DNA from: an uncultured Lachnospiraceae bacterium
Lineage (GTDB): Bacteria; Bacillota; Clostridia; Lachnospirales; Lachnospiraceae
DNA: 64,000 bases
Direction: 5' to 3'
NCBI GenBank assembly: GCA_910577275.1
Contig: CAJTMW010000001.1
Coordinates: 1 to 64,000 of the forward strand
This document shows, piece after piece, positions 8,324 through 16,754 of the stretch (its first letter is position 1; every line of letters starts with the position of its first letter). The notes under the pieces are model-generated. The model worked only from the letters and a program-made list of their open reading frames with translations, was not told the origin of the DNA and did not search any database. The translations under genes were made by a program, and so were the position numbers.

Positions 8324-8782
8324 ATGAGGGTATGCATCAGGAAGATTTTGAAAAAAGAGGATGAGAAGGTAATTATAGAATGCACGGAAATCACCCCGGA
8401 GGTGGAGGATATCAGAGCCTATGCCGCAGGGAAGGGAGCGGAGATATGGGGCACGACAGACAGCCGGAGGACGGAGCGCTTCCGGCTTGAGGATGTCTAT
8501 TATTTTGAGGCGCTGGATGAAAAGCTGTTTGCCTACACAGGGGAGCAGGTTTATGAGGTGAAAATGCGTCTGTACGAGGCGGAGCGGGCGTTCGAAAGAT
8601 TTCATTTTGTGCGGTGTTCAAAGTCGGTAATACTCAATCTCCTTTTGCTGGAGGGGATTAGTCCGGCGCTCAACGGGCGCTTTTTTGCCCATATGAAAAA
8701 CGGGGAACGGCTGATGATTTCCCGGCAGTATGCCGGGGAGATGAAAAGAATTGTGATGGGAGGCGGAAATGATGAGAAATAA
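8324..8782 (+). CDS. LytTR DNA-binding regulator
   Basis: About 152 residues from ATG 8324 (MRVCIRKILKK). In-frame ATGs at 8279 and 8312 exist, but the family normally starts at this point. The C-terminal LytTR domain shows FRLEDVYYFEALDEKLFAYT, FHFVRCSKSVILNL and GERLMISRQYAGEMK, the standard beta-strand pattern. There is no receiver domain. The gene overlaps the DUF3021 gene by 14 nt. Such LytTR-DUF3021 pairs are common in Firmicutes, and the membrane partner is thought to modulate the regulator. Confidence 0.88.
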   Translation: MRVCIRKILKKEDEKVIIECTEITPEVEDIRAYAAGKGAEIWGTTDSRRTERFRLEDVYYFEALDEKLFAYTGEQVYEVKMRLYEAERAFERFHFVRCSKSVILNLLLLEGISPALNGRFFAHMKNGERLMISRQYAGEMKRIVMGGGNDEK

Positions 8783-9200
8783 GGGATGGGCGATGGAATT
8801 TCTGATGGCGTTTTTTGTGTGCTCCACGTGTATTTCGTTTTTGGAGGGAGTGATTGGGATGGTGTTTTTTCCAGCGGAGAAGCTTGGCTATGACGCCTTT
8901 TTTTCTCCGCTTTTATTCGGCTTTTTTTCGGTTGCGTTAGGGGCGGTCACCAAATCAAAAAGGGAGCTTTCGGTGAAGGAAATTCTGTTTCGGCAGGCGG
9001 TGCATCTTTTTTTAATCGAGCTGATGATTTTTGGGGTGAATTATGCCGCAGGGCTTAAGTTTGGCGTGGTTTTTTCCGTGGTGCTGGCGGTATCGGTCGC
9101 GGTGATATTTGTGACTGTTTATGTTGTTATGTGGCTGAACGACAGGAAAAGCGCGGCGGAGTTTAATGAGAGGCTGAAGGAATATCAGAGCAGGATTTGA
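8769..9200 (+). CDS. DUF3021 membrane protein, LytTR partner
   Basis: 143 residues with four hydrophobic helices and a charged C-terminal tail (NDRKSAAEFNERLKEYQ), as expected for DUF3021. ATGs at 8769 and 8772 both sit behind GGGAGGCGG. It overlaps the LytTR gene, and by analogy with LytTR regulator/membrane-inhibitor pairs (HdrRM, BrsRM) it probably controls that regulator's activity. The TGA stop (9198-9200) lies inside an 8-bp direct repeat that borders the palindromic element immediately downstream. Confidence 0.85.
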   Translation: MMRNKGWAMEFLMAFFVCSTCISFLEGVIGMVFFPAEKLGYDAFFSPLLFGFFSVALGAVTKSKRELSVKEILFRQAVHLFLIELMIFGVNYAAGLKFGVVFSVVLAVSVAVIFVTVYVVMWLNDRKSAAEFNERLKEYQSRI

Positions 9201-9446
9201 TGCGGAATCAATTTTCAGATTCCGGTGAAGGTATATGTCAGAGAGGATTTCAGCCTGGAATATTTCTTCGTCGCCGCGCTTTCGCTCTATAAAAACGTAA
9301 CGGATGCTAAGCTCGCGAGCTGTATAACAGCTCGTAACCTCGCTAAGCACCGACGTTTTTATAAGGACTCCTTAAGAAATATTCCAGGCTGAAATCCTTT
9401 TTGACAGTATTCATTTCACCGGAATCCGAAAATTGATTCCCGGTGA
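9201..9446. mobile_element. MITE-like large palindrome
   Basis: An imperfect inverted repeat about 240 bp long. Outer arms 9206-9229 and 9415-9438 match at 23 of 24 positions; 9245-9268 and 9374-9397 match at 24 of 24; 9288-9298 and 9353-9363 match at 11 of 11; a central hairpin CGAGCTGT/ACAGCTCG spans 9316-9334. It is flanked by GGATTTGA at 9193-9200 and 9447-9454, a candidate target-site duplication. It holds no coding sequence. I infer a non-autonomous transposon or similar palindromic element; no transposase is visible nearby. Confidence 0.65.
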
Positions 9447-9462
9447 GGATTTGACGTTTTCC

Positions 9463-9491
9463 TTTACAAGGGAAGTGCGAAATATTATAAT
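9463..9491 (+). promoter_or_regulatory. Sigma-A promoter of the hypB operon
   Basis: TTTACA (9463-9468), a 17-bp spacer, TATAAT (9486-9491). The start site would lie about 30 nt before the hypB GTG. It sits just outside the palindromic element, so the element does not supply the promoter. Confidence 0.75.
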
Positions 9492-9530
9492 TAGGCTACA
9501 GGATATTATGCGGTTTTAAGGGGGGATATA

Positions 9531-10211
9531 GTGAAAGAAGTGCGGATTCTGGAAATTAAACAGAGTGTTTTTGCGGACAACGACAGGCAGGCGCAGGAGC
9601 TTAGAGAGGAATTAAAGGAAAAGGGTGTTTTCCTTTTAAATCTCATGTCCTCTCCGGGAGCAGGCAAGACCACGACCCTGATGCGCACCATTGAAGGGCT
9701 GAAAGACACTTTCAAAATCGGCGTCATGGAGGCGGATATCGATTCCGATGTGGATGCCAGAACTATCTCGCAGTCGGGGGCAAAGGTGATTCAGCTTCAC
9801 ACGGGCGGTATGTGCCATCTGGACGCCGGGATGACGCGGCAGGGGCTTGAAGGGCTCGAGACGGGCGACGTGGAGCTGGCGATTCTGGAAAATGTGGGGA
9901 ATCTGGTCTGTCCTGCGGAGTTCGACACCGGCGCGTCGAAGAACGCCATGATTCTGTCCGTGCCGGAGGGGGACGACAAGCCGCTGAAATACCCGCTGAT
10001 GTTCAGCGTCTGCGACGTGGTCTTAATCAATAAAATCGACGTTCTGCCTTATTTTGATTTTGATATGGACAAATGCAGAGAGTATATTCTCATGCGGAAT
10101 CCAAATGCCAAAATTATTCCCGTCTGCGCAAAGACAGGCGAAGGCATGGAGGAGTGGACAGGCTGGTTAAGGGACGAGGTCGGAAGGTGGCGCGGGAAAG
10201 AGGACGAATGA
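9531..10211 (+). CDS. hypB: HypB, nickel-incorporation GTPase
   Basis: 226 residues, GTG start behind GGGGGG. SIMIBI-class GTPase: Walker A SSPGAGKTTTL, switch region EADIDSDVDA, NKID for guanine recognition. The nickel/zinc site residues are present (GGMCHLDA and LVCPAEFDTGA). The optional N-terminal CxxCGC motif and His-rich stretch are absent. HypB with HypA delivers Ni to the large subunit of [NiFe] hydrogenases, or in some bacteria to urease. No hydrogenase subunit or other hyp gene is in the window, so the client is unknown. Confidence 0.95.
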   Translation: MKEVRILEIKQSVFADNDRQAQELREELKEKGVFLLNLMSSPGAGKTTTLMRTIEGLKDTFKIGVMEADIDSDVDARTISQSGAKVIQLHTGGMCHLDAGMTRQGLEGLETGDVELAILENVGNLVCPAEFDTGASKNAMILSVPEGDDKPLKYPLMFSVCDVVLINKIDVLPYFDFDMDKCREYILMRNPNAKIIPVCAKTGEGMEEWTGWLRDEVGRWRGKEDE

Positions 10212-10249
10212 CGGAGGAAACCGGCAGGGAGCCCGATACAGGAAACAAA

Positions 10250-10290
10250 CCGGCCGAAGGATTTGCGCATAGCAATTATGCATAGGCCGG
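10250..10290 (+). other. Intra-operon hairpin between hypB and the oxidoreductase
   Basis: CCGGCC (10250-10255) pairs with GGCCGG (10285-10290), with an inner TGCGCATA/TATGCA stem. No T run follows, so it is more likely an mRNA-stability or processing element than a terminator. Confidence 0.45.
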
Positions 10291-10324
10291 CATCAATACA
10301 AAAAGAGAAGGAAACGGGGGAAGT

Positions 10325-13114
10325 ATGGAGAAAAAACTTGACAAAGAACTTTATCCGGATTATGTGTATCCGGAGCACAAAGGGGGCGACGAGGGACCGC
10401 CCCGGGAGAGCATTTTAAAGCTGGGGAAGATGATAACGGACAGAATTCCCCAGAAGCTTGGCATCAAAAAGATTACAAAAGACGACCCGGAATACTGGGG
10501 ACTTGCGGGAGTGCTTACCGACGAGGAAGCGGAGATTGCGCTGAAATTAGGGGTGCGCAAGCCTAAAACCTTGCCGGAAATTGCAAAGCTTACGGGCATT
10601 CCCGAAAAGGAATTAGAGCCGAAGCTCCAGGAAATGTCCGTGAAAGGCATTATGGAATACAACTGGGAAAATCCGGCGCATGAAAAGCAGTATCTTCTGC
10701 CCATGTACGTGCCGGGCTCGGCGGAATTTTTCAACATGAATAATAACATCATAGAGGCGCATCCTGAGGTTACGCTGTTTTTCGAGCATATGTCAAGGCT
10801 GCCTCTCGAGCATGTGACGCCTTTTGTGGGAGAAGGCGGGAACGGCATCGGTATGCACGTGATTCCCGTGGAAAAGGCCATTGAGATGGAGAGCGAATCC
10901 ATTGATTTGGAGCATATTTCCTACTGGCTGACAAAGTATGAGGGCAAGTATGCGGCAAGCCCCTGCTCCTGCCGCCGTTCCCGCTTAAAGCATGACGAGG
11001 GCTGCGGGGACGACCCGGAGGGCTGGTGCGTGGCGGTAGGCGATATGGCGGATTATGTGGTGGAGACACAGAAGGACGGACGCTATATCACAAGGGAAGA
11101 AGCCCTTGATATTTTCAAACAGGCGGAGGACAACGGTTTCGTCCATCAGATTACCAATATCGACGGAGCCAACAAGATTTTCGCCATCTGTAACTGTAAC
11201 GTAAACGTGTGCTATGCGCTTCGTACCTCCCAGCTTTTTAACACGCCGAACATGTCCCGCTCGGCTTACATAGCAAAGGTGGATAAGGAAAAATGCGTTG
11301 CCTGCGGCAAGTGCGTGGAATCCTGCCCGGCAGGCGCGGTGAAGCTGGGGCAGAAGCTATGCAAAAAGGACGGCAGCGAGGTTACCTATCCGAAGATGCC
11401 CCTTCCCACGGAGCAGAAGTGGGGAGAGCACATGTGGACCCACAATTACCGGGACGTGAACCGGATTAACTGCTATGATACAGGCACGTCGCCCTGTAAG
11501 ACCGCCTGTCCGGCGCACATTGCCATTCAGGGGTATTTGAAGCTGGCAAAGGAAGGCCGCTATGAGGAGGCCCTTGCGCTGATTAAAAAGGATAATCCCC
11601 TTCCGGCCATCTGCGGGCGCATCTGCAACCGCCGGTGCGAGGACGCCTGTACCCGCGCCACATTGGACGAGGCTGTTGCCATTGACGACGTCAAGCGCTT
11701 TGTGGCGGAGAGGGATTTGAAAGCGGAAACCCGTTATATCCCGAAGCCTACGGTTCCTTCTTTAAAGGGAAGCTTTGACGAAAAAATCGCCATTATCGGC
11801 GCAGGCCCCGCGGGGCTTTCCTGTGCCTACTATCTGGCGGACAAGGGCTATAAGCCTGTGATTTTTGAAAAGAATGCAAGACCCGGCGGTATGCTGACCT
11901 ACGGTGTACCTTCCTATAAGCTGGAAAAGGATTTGATTGAAGCCGAAATCGAAGTGATAAAGGCGATGGGCGTTGAAATCCGCTGCGGCGTCGAGGTGGG
12001 GAAGGATATTACCATCGAGCAGCTTAGGGCGGAGGGCTATAAGGGCTTTTACATTGCAATCGGCTGTCAGATGGGAAGAAAGCCTGGCATTCCCGGCGAG
12101 GACGCGGCAGGCGTTTACACCGCGGTTGATTTCCTTAAGGAAGCCGGCGAGAAGGAAACCTTTGACCTTGGGGGCGACGTGATTGTGGTGGGCGGTGGAA
12201 ACGTTGCCATGGACGCGGCAAGGATGAGCACCCGCTGCGGTCAGGGTAAAGTAACCATGTTCTGTCTGGAGAGCAGGGACGAAATGCCCGCAAGCCGGGA
12301 GGAAATTCTGGAAGCCACGCAGGAAAATGTCGCCATCAACAACGGCTGGGGCCCGAAGGAAATCCTCACGGAAAACGGCAGGGCTGTGGGCGTGGTATTC
12401 AAGAGATGCACCCGGGTGTTTGACGAGTCCCATCGCTTCGCGCCGGTTTACGATGAGAACGATACCATGACGGTGTCCTGTGCCAGCGTGATTTTCAGCG
12501 TGGGACAGGGAATCGGCTGGGGAGATTTGATAAAGGGCACAAAGGTGGAGCTTCGCCCCAACGGCGGCGCCATTGCCGACAGACTCACCTACCAGACGGC
12601 GGAGCCGGATATCTTTGTGGGCGGCGACGTCTACACCGGGCCGAAATTTGCCATAGACGCCATTGCGGCGGGCAGAGAGGGAGCCATTTCCCTGCACCGC
12701 TATGTACATGAGCATTGCACGCTCACTATCGGAAGAAACAGGAGAGACTTTATCGAGCTTGACAAGGACGATATTTTCATTGCAAGCTATGACAACACCG
12801 ACAGACAGCGTCCCGAGAGGGCGGAGGAAGCTCAGCTTCGTTCCTTCCGCGATTTGTCAAACACACTGACGGAGGAGCAGGTAAAAGCGGAGACATCCCG
12901 CTGCCTTGGCTGCGGCGCTTCGGTGGTAGACCCCAACAAGTGCATCGGCTGCGGTATCTGTACCACCAAATGCGTCTTTGACGCCATTTCCCTTCACAGG
13001 GAGCTTCCGGGCTGCTCTACCATGATAAAGTCGGAGGATAAGTTAAAATACGTGCTTCCGAATATGATTAAGCAGTCGCTGAAGATTAAATTTGCGGGCA
13101 AAAAAGAAGGGTGA
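10325..13114 (+). CDS. Fe-S cluster-rich FAD/NAD(P) oxidoreductase, GltD-like fusion
   Basis: 929 residues. Order: a winged-helix-like stretch (about 60-115); a Cys-rich domain (C214, C216, CGDD, WC about 232, then C289, C291, C296); a ferredoxin motif with C324, C327, C330, C334; the GltD-type Fe-S domain (SPCKTACPAH and CGRICNRRCEDAC, about 390-450); an FAD dinucleotide fold (GAGPAGLSCAYYLADKG, about 490); an NAD(P) fold (VVGGGNVAMDAAR, about 620); and a C-terminal ferredoxin domain (CLGCG from 860, then NKCIGCGICTTKC). The layout suggests electron transfer between NAD(P)H and ferredoxin-like carriers through FAD. It sits between hypB and hypA, so it probably works with, or matures alongside, a nickel enzyme. 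Substrate unknown. Confidence 0.85.
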   Translation: MEKKLDKELYPDYVYPEHKGGDEGPPRESILKLGKMITDRIPQKLGIKKITKDDPEYWGLAGVLTDEEAEIALKLGVRKPKTLPEIAKLTGIPEKELEPKLQEMSVKGIMEYNWENPAHEKQYLLPMYVPGSAEFFNMNNNIIEAHPEVTLFFEHMSRLPLEHVTPFVGEGGNGIGMHVIPVEKAIEMESESIDLEHISYWLTKYEGKYAASPCSCRRSRLKHDEGCGDDPEGWCVAVGDMADYVVETQKDGRYITREEALDIFKQAEDNGFVHQITNIDGANKIFAICNCNVNVCYALRTSQLFNTPNMSRSAYIAKVDKEKCVACGKCVESCPAGAVKLGQKLCKKDGSEVTYPKMPLPTEQKWGEHMWTHNYRDVNRINCYDTGTSPCKTACPAHIAIQGYLKLAKEGRYEEALALIKKDNPLPAICGRICNRRCEDACTRATLDEAVAIDDVKRFVAERDLKAETRYIPKPTVPSLKGSFDEKIAIIGAGPAGLSCAYYLADKGYKPVIFEKNARPGGMLTYGVPSYKLEKDLIEAEIEVIKAMGVEIRCGVEVGKDITIEQLRAEGYKGFYIAIGCQMGRKPGIPGEDAAGVYTAVDFLKEAGEKETFDLGGDVIVVGGGNVAMDAARMSTRCGQGKVTMFCLESRDEMPASREEILEATQENVAINNGWGPKEILTENGRAVGVVFKRCTRVFDESHRFAPVYDENDTMTVSCASVIFSVGQGIGWGDLIKGTKVELRPNGGAIADRLTYQTAEPDIFVGGDVYTGPKFAIDAIAAGREGAISLHRYVHEHCTLTIGRNRRDFIELDKDDIFIASYDNTDRQRPERAEEAQLRSFRDLSNTLTEEQVKAETSRCLGCGASVVDPNKCIGCGICTTKCVFDAISLHRELPGCSTMIKSEDKLKYVLPNMIKQSLKIKFAGKKEG

Positions 13115-13164
13115 AAACCTGTGCTTTGAGAAAGTTGGGAGCACGGTGCGGAAACGGGGAAATC

Positions 13165-13509
13165 ATGCATGAGCTTGGCGTAGTGTTTCATATTATGGAC
13201 AGTCTGGAAAAGGTTGCGCAGGAAAATGAAGTGATGGGCATTTCGAAGGTGGTCCTGGAGCTCGGCGAGGTATCGACGGTGATTGAGGACTATCTGCAGA
13301 ACTGCTGGAAATGGGCGGCGAAAAAGAGGGAGCTCTTTGCGGAGGCGGAGCTTGTCGTGGAAAAGCTCCCCGCCGTTACCTGGTGCGACGACTGTAAGCA
13401 AACCTATCCGACTGTGGAATACGGGAAAATCTGTCCCCACTGTGGGAGCCCGCAGACGTGGCTTTTGCAGGGGAATGAATTTAATATTAAAGAAATTGAG
13501 GTTTATTGA
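13165..13509 (+). CDS. hypA: HypA, nickel metallochaperone
   Basis: 114 residues from ATG 13165. It starts MHELGVV with the nickel ligand His2, and has the zinc-binding pairs CDDC and CPHC near residues 75-95. Length and layout match HypA. An upstream in-frame extension would displace His2 from the N-terminus and is therefore rejected. HypA binds Ni and partners with HypB to load a client metalloenzyme. The gene follows the oxidoreductase by about 50 nt and precedes the DUF5692 gene by 21 nt. Confidence 0.93.
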   Translation: MHELGVVFHIMDSLEKVAQENEVMGISKVVLELGEVSTVIEDYLQNCWKWAAKKRELFAEAELVVEKLPAVTWCDDCKQTYPTVEYGKICPHCGSPQTWLLQGNEFNIKEIEVY

Positions 13510-13530
13510 TTATACGAGGAGGGATAAAAG

Positions 13531-14565
13531 ATGTTTAACTTAAGCAGCGGCACGACTATGTGGCAGCTTCTGGGCTGGGTGCTTGTTTTTGCAGGACTGA
13601 TTATCATGAACGAGGTGGCAAGACGCACGAAGGTGGGAGGAGGCATCTGCTTTTTCGCAATACCCGCCGGGCTTACCGTTTATTTTATTTCTATTTACAT
13701 AGGCGCGGCAAGGGGCGCACAGTGGGCGCTGAATAACCAGACTTATGTGCATATGAACAGCTGGTTCCATTATGCCAAGCTGTATGCGGCGCTGGCAGGC
13801 TGTATCGGTTTCATGATTTTAAAGTATAAGTGGGGAAAGCTGGGGAAATCCCATGCCTTTAAGGTATTTCCCTTTGTGATTGTTGCAATTAATATTCTGA
13901 TTGCGGTTGTATCCGATTTTGAATCCGTGATTAAGGCCGGAGACATTATGGGCGGCTGGTGGAAATCCTCAGAGGGCGTATGGCTTTACGGCGGCTGGTG
14001 GAATATTTTAAACGGCGTTGCCGGTCTGATTAACATTGTCTGCATGACGGGCTGGTGGGGAATTTATTCCTCAAAGGATAAGAAAGACATGCTCTGGCCG
14101 GATATGATATGGTGCTATATTTTGGCTTACGATATCTGGAATTTCCAGTATACCTACTTAAACCTGCCCACCCATTCATGGTACTGCGGTTTTGCGCTTC
14201 TGCTGGCTCCTACCGTTGCCAATGCCCTCTGGAACAAGGGCGGCTGGATTCAGAACCGTGCCAATACCCTTGCCATGTGGTGTATGTTCGCACAGGTATT
14301 TCCGCTGTTCCAGGACGGCAGCCGGTTCACCACCGTATCGTCGGTGTACGGCTCTGCGGGAGCGGCGGCGGCCCTCGGGGAGTCCATGCCGACAATGGCC
14401 AATCCCACGGCTCAGGGAATTATTTCCGTGATTTCCATTGTGGTGAACATTGTGATATTTGCGGTGATTTTGCGGCGTGCGAAGCTGCAGAAGAAAAATC
14501 CCTATACCAACGAAATCTTTACCGACCAGAAGGACTTTAAGACGGCGATGGCAAGGGCGGAATAG
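13531..14565 (+). CDS. Tryptophan-rich polytopic membrane protein (DUF5692-like)
   Basis: 344 residues with about eight or nine hydrophobic helices and many Trp and Gly residues (GGWWKSSEGVWLYGGWWN, MTGWWGIY, DMIWCYILAYDIWNFQYTY). It resembles the DUF5692 family, whose function is not established. AGGAGG lies before the ATG. It is the last gene of the hypB operon and is followed by a terminator. The context suggests a membrane partner of the Fe-S oxidoreductase or a transporter for its substrate or metal; neither can be shown from sequence. Confidence 0.72.
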   Translation: MFNLSSGTTMWQLLGWVLVFAGLIIMNEVARRTKVGGGICFFAIPAGLTVYFISIYIGAARGAQWALNNQTYVHMNSWFHYAKLYAALAGCIGFMILKYKWGKLGKSHAFKVFPFVIVAINILIAVVSDFESVIKAGDIMGGWWKSSEGVWLYGGWWNILNGVAGLINIVCMTGWWGIYSSKDKKDMLWPDMIWCYILAYDIWNFQYTYLNLPTHSWYCGFALLLAPTVANALWNKGGWIQNRANTLAMWCMFAQVFPLFQDGSRFTTVSSVYGSAGAAAALGESMPTMANPTAQGIISVISIVVNIVIFAVILRRAKLQKKNPYTNEIFTDQKDFKTAMARAE

Positions 14566-14604
14566 AAAATCGTGGAATTTGGTTTTGACGTACCTGACTG
14601 ATGA

Positions 14605-14640
14605 CAGCCCCTCAAAAGAGGGGCTGCGCTTTATTTATAA
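14605..14640 (+). terminator. Terminator of the hypB operon
   Basis: CAGCCCCTC (14605-14613) pairs with GAGGGGCTG (14618-14626) around AAAA. The T-rich tail (CGCTTTATTTATAA) is imperfect, but the 9-bp GC-rich stem is strong. Confidence 0.8.
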
Positions 14641-14661
14641 AGATGTTATACTATTAAAGAG

Positions 14662-14949
14662 GTGACAATCAATGAATATGTTTATGTACCTGACGATACG
14701 CTGAAAATACTCAAATTTTCGGAAATGACAGAAGAATGGCTTGATTTTATCGTTTCCTGCAGGCTGGGAAATCCGCATGATTACGATATTGTGGAAGGAC
14801 CGATGGCAAACGATACAATTTTTAACTTTGTCCAGAATTTTGCCGACGGAAAAATCTCGCGGGAGGCGTTCTGGGCTCTGGCAAAATTCAAACGACCCAC
14901 ACATCAAATCAGCTTTCACACGGTTCGGGGTGGTTCCGTCTCTTGGTGA
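14662..14949 (+). pseudogene. DUF3990 remnant
   Basis: The readable part (YVPDDTLKILKF, EEWLDFIVSCRLG, YDIVEGPMANDTIF, HQISFHT) matches the central and C-terminal parts of DUF3990 proteins. The family's N-terminal ~50 residues are missing and the C-terminus ends abruptly (VRGGSVSW). The only start is a GTG inside the domain. It may be decayed or a truncated functional relative; decay is more likely because the terminator of the preceding operon is directly upstream. Its function would be unknown in any case. Confidence 0.6.
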
Positions 14950-15026
14950 AAAAACGCTGCGGCGTATTTATAAGTATGCGGATGTTTTTCACTGTGAGCC
15001 CATAGAAAAGACGGCCCCGTTCGCTG

Positions 15027-15785
15027 CTAAAAGATATCTTCTTTTTGAAATCTCGACACACTGGCCCATATGCCGGACACATACACAAGCAAAATAACGA
15101 GTATGCCAGGCAGAGTCGAACCGCTTACCTGCGCAAGACGACCGGCGAGCAGAAGATAGGCGGCGGTCCACGGGTAAAACCCGGCTATGGGCGAGCCTGA
15201 CAACACGACGTTCAGAAGGCTGACTGTGGCTATGACAATAAAGGGGGTAATCGTACCTTTTGCGCGCATGGAAAGATATACAAAAGGGGGAAGGGTTGCA
15301 AATAGCAGGATGCCGCCTTTTATCATCTGTATCAGAATAGAAACCGCTGTCAGCAGAGTTATCTGCTGGGCGTCAAGAAACAGGCTGCATATTATGGAAA
15401 TCACAACAATATCAAACCATGAAAGAACCATAAAGAGCAGCACGAGAATAAAAAGCATGATAAACTTTCCCGCCAGAAACCGGCTGCGGCTGATGGAGAG
15501 CACAAAAACTGTTTTCAATGTTTTTTCCGTGTATTCCCGGCTTATCAGATAGGTTGCAACTACCGCCATGACAAGAGGCCCAAAAAGCAGCATAATAAAC
15601 ATAATGGAATCCTCGTATATCCAGCCGGGGCTTAAGGAAGCATCCGGTTTTGAAAAGCTGATTCTGATATCGTTTACCGTGACCAGAAAGGGCACAATAA
15701 AGGAGCCTGAAAATCCAATCAGTAAAATTTTAGAACGCTTTAATTTTAACCATTCGCAATATACAATATCAGCCAATTCCGTCAC
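15027..15785 (-). CDS. ABC-2 type transporter permease
   Basis: 252 residues with six hydrophobic helices and the N-terminal YCEWLKLKRSK typical of ABC-2 permeases of the bacitracin/lantibiotic-immunity group. The GTG at 15785 overlaps the ATPase gene. A TTG at 15776 is 8 nt from GGGAGG and may be the true start, making the protein three residues shorter. It pairs with the ATPase at 15769 to form an exporter; the substrate is probably a peptide antibiotic or lipid, inferred from the two-component partner. Confidence 0.85.
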   Translation of the reverse strand: MTELADIVYCEWLKLKRSKILLIGFSGSFIVPFLVTVNDIRISFSKPDASLSPGWIYEDSIMFIMLLFGPLVMAVVATYLISREYTEKTLKTVFVLSISRSRFLAGKFIMLFILVLLFMVLSWFDIVVISIICSLFLDAQQITLLTAVSILIQMIKGGILLFATLPPFVYLSMRAKGTITPFIVIATVSLLNVVLSGSPIAGFYPWTAAYLLLAGRLAQVSGSTLPGILVILLVYVSGIWASVSRFQKEDIF

Positions 15786-16692
15786 CTCCCACCAGTTCGG
15801 TAAAATAATCCTCCAGTTTTCCTGAATCCACGGTTACGCCGGCAACCGCAATCCCTTCTTTTATAAAGCAGCCGTTAATATCCGCTCTGACGTCGATTTT
15901 TTCATACAGACGCAGCAGATGCTTTCCTGTAATTGCATAATCCGAAATATGGAATACATTTTCCAACAGAAGGGCCGCCTTATTTACATCAGACACTTCA
16001 AATTCCGCAAATTTTCGTCTGCGCCTGTATAATTCCTGTAAGCTTACTTCTTCCAGAAGCTTTCCCTTATCGATTACGCCGATGATATCTGCAAGCTGTT
16101 CGATTTCATTCAGCACATGGCTGGAAATAAATATTGTCGTCCCGTTTTCCCGGCATAACTGCAGCAAATATTTTCTGGTTTCATGGATACCGACCGGGTC
16201 AAGGCCGTTTACGGGCTCGTCCAGAATCAAGAGCTCCGGTTCATGCATAATGGCGGCGGCAAGTCCCAGACGCTGCTTCATACCCAGGGAATATTCGCGG
16301 AACAGCTTCTTTTTTTCCTTGTCCAGATTGAAGGAACAAAGGGCGCGCTCTATAGTATCTTTCCGATGCCGTCCCCGCAGCCGCGCCAGAATTTCCAGAT
16401 TTTCCCTTGCCGTCAGATTCTCATAAAAGGCAGGAGCTTCGATGACAGACCCGATTCGGTGGCAGTTCTTTTTGCCAGAAACGGAATTATTTTCTCCGAA
16501 AAGATAGATTTTTCCGTCAGACGGCCGGATAAGATTCAGCAGCATCTTCATAGTGGTTGTTTTTCCGGCGCCGTTTTTTCCTAAAAACGCATAAATTTTC
16601 CCTTCCGGCACATGAAGGCTGAGATTGTCTACCGCAGGCTGGCCATGATAGTCCTTGGACAGGTTTTCTGTTTCAATTACGTATTTATCCAT
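15769..16692 (-). CDS. ABC transporter ATP-binding protein (BcrA-like)
   Basis: 307 residues. Walker A GKNGAGKTTT, signature YSLGMKQRLG, Walker B ELLILDEP, and switch His in ISSHVL, followed by the ~90-residue C-terminal extension seen in BcrA/lantibiotic exporter ATPases. The RBS is AGGAGGTG. It overlaps the permease gene and lies 62 nt downstream of the histidine kinase, so all four genes may be one operon. Confidence 0.92.
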   Translation of the reverse strand: MDKYVIETENLSKDYHGQPAVDNLSLHVPEGKIYAFLGKNGAGKTTTMKMLLNLIRPSDGKIYLFGENNSVSGKKNCHRIGSVIEAPAFYENLTARENLEILARLRGRHRKDTIERALCSFNLDKEKKKLFREYSLGMKQRLGLAAAIMHEPELLILDEPVNGLDPVGIHETRKYLLQLCRENGTTIFISSHVLNEIEQLADIIGVIDKGKLLEEVSLQELYRRRRKFAEFEVSDVNKAALLLENVFHISDYAITGKHLLRLYEKIDVRADINGCFIKEGIAVAGVTVDSGKLEDYFTELVGGDGIG

Positions 16693-16754
16693 CTGATGAA
16701 CACCTCCTGACTTTTATTTTATCAGTAAGTCCTGACACGCCCCTTTCCCAAATC

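Noticed and set aside
9201..9446. Ordinary terminator of the DUF3021 gene
   Set aside because: The inverted repeat is over 200 bp with several nested arms and no T tract, far larger than a terminator.
11762..12715. 317-residue reading frame on the minus strand
   Set aside because: Antisense to the strongly supported oxidoreductase gene, with no ribosome-binding site and composition typical of a shadow.
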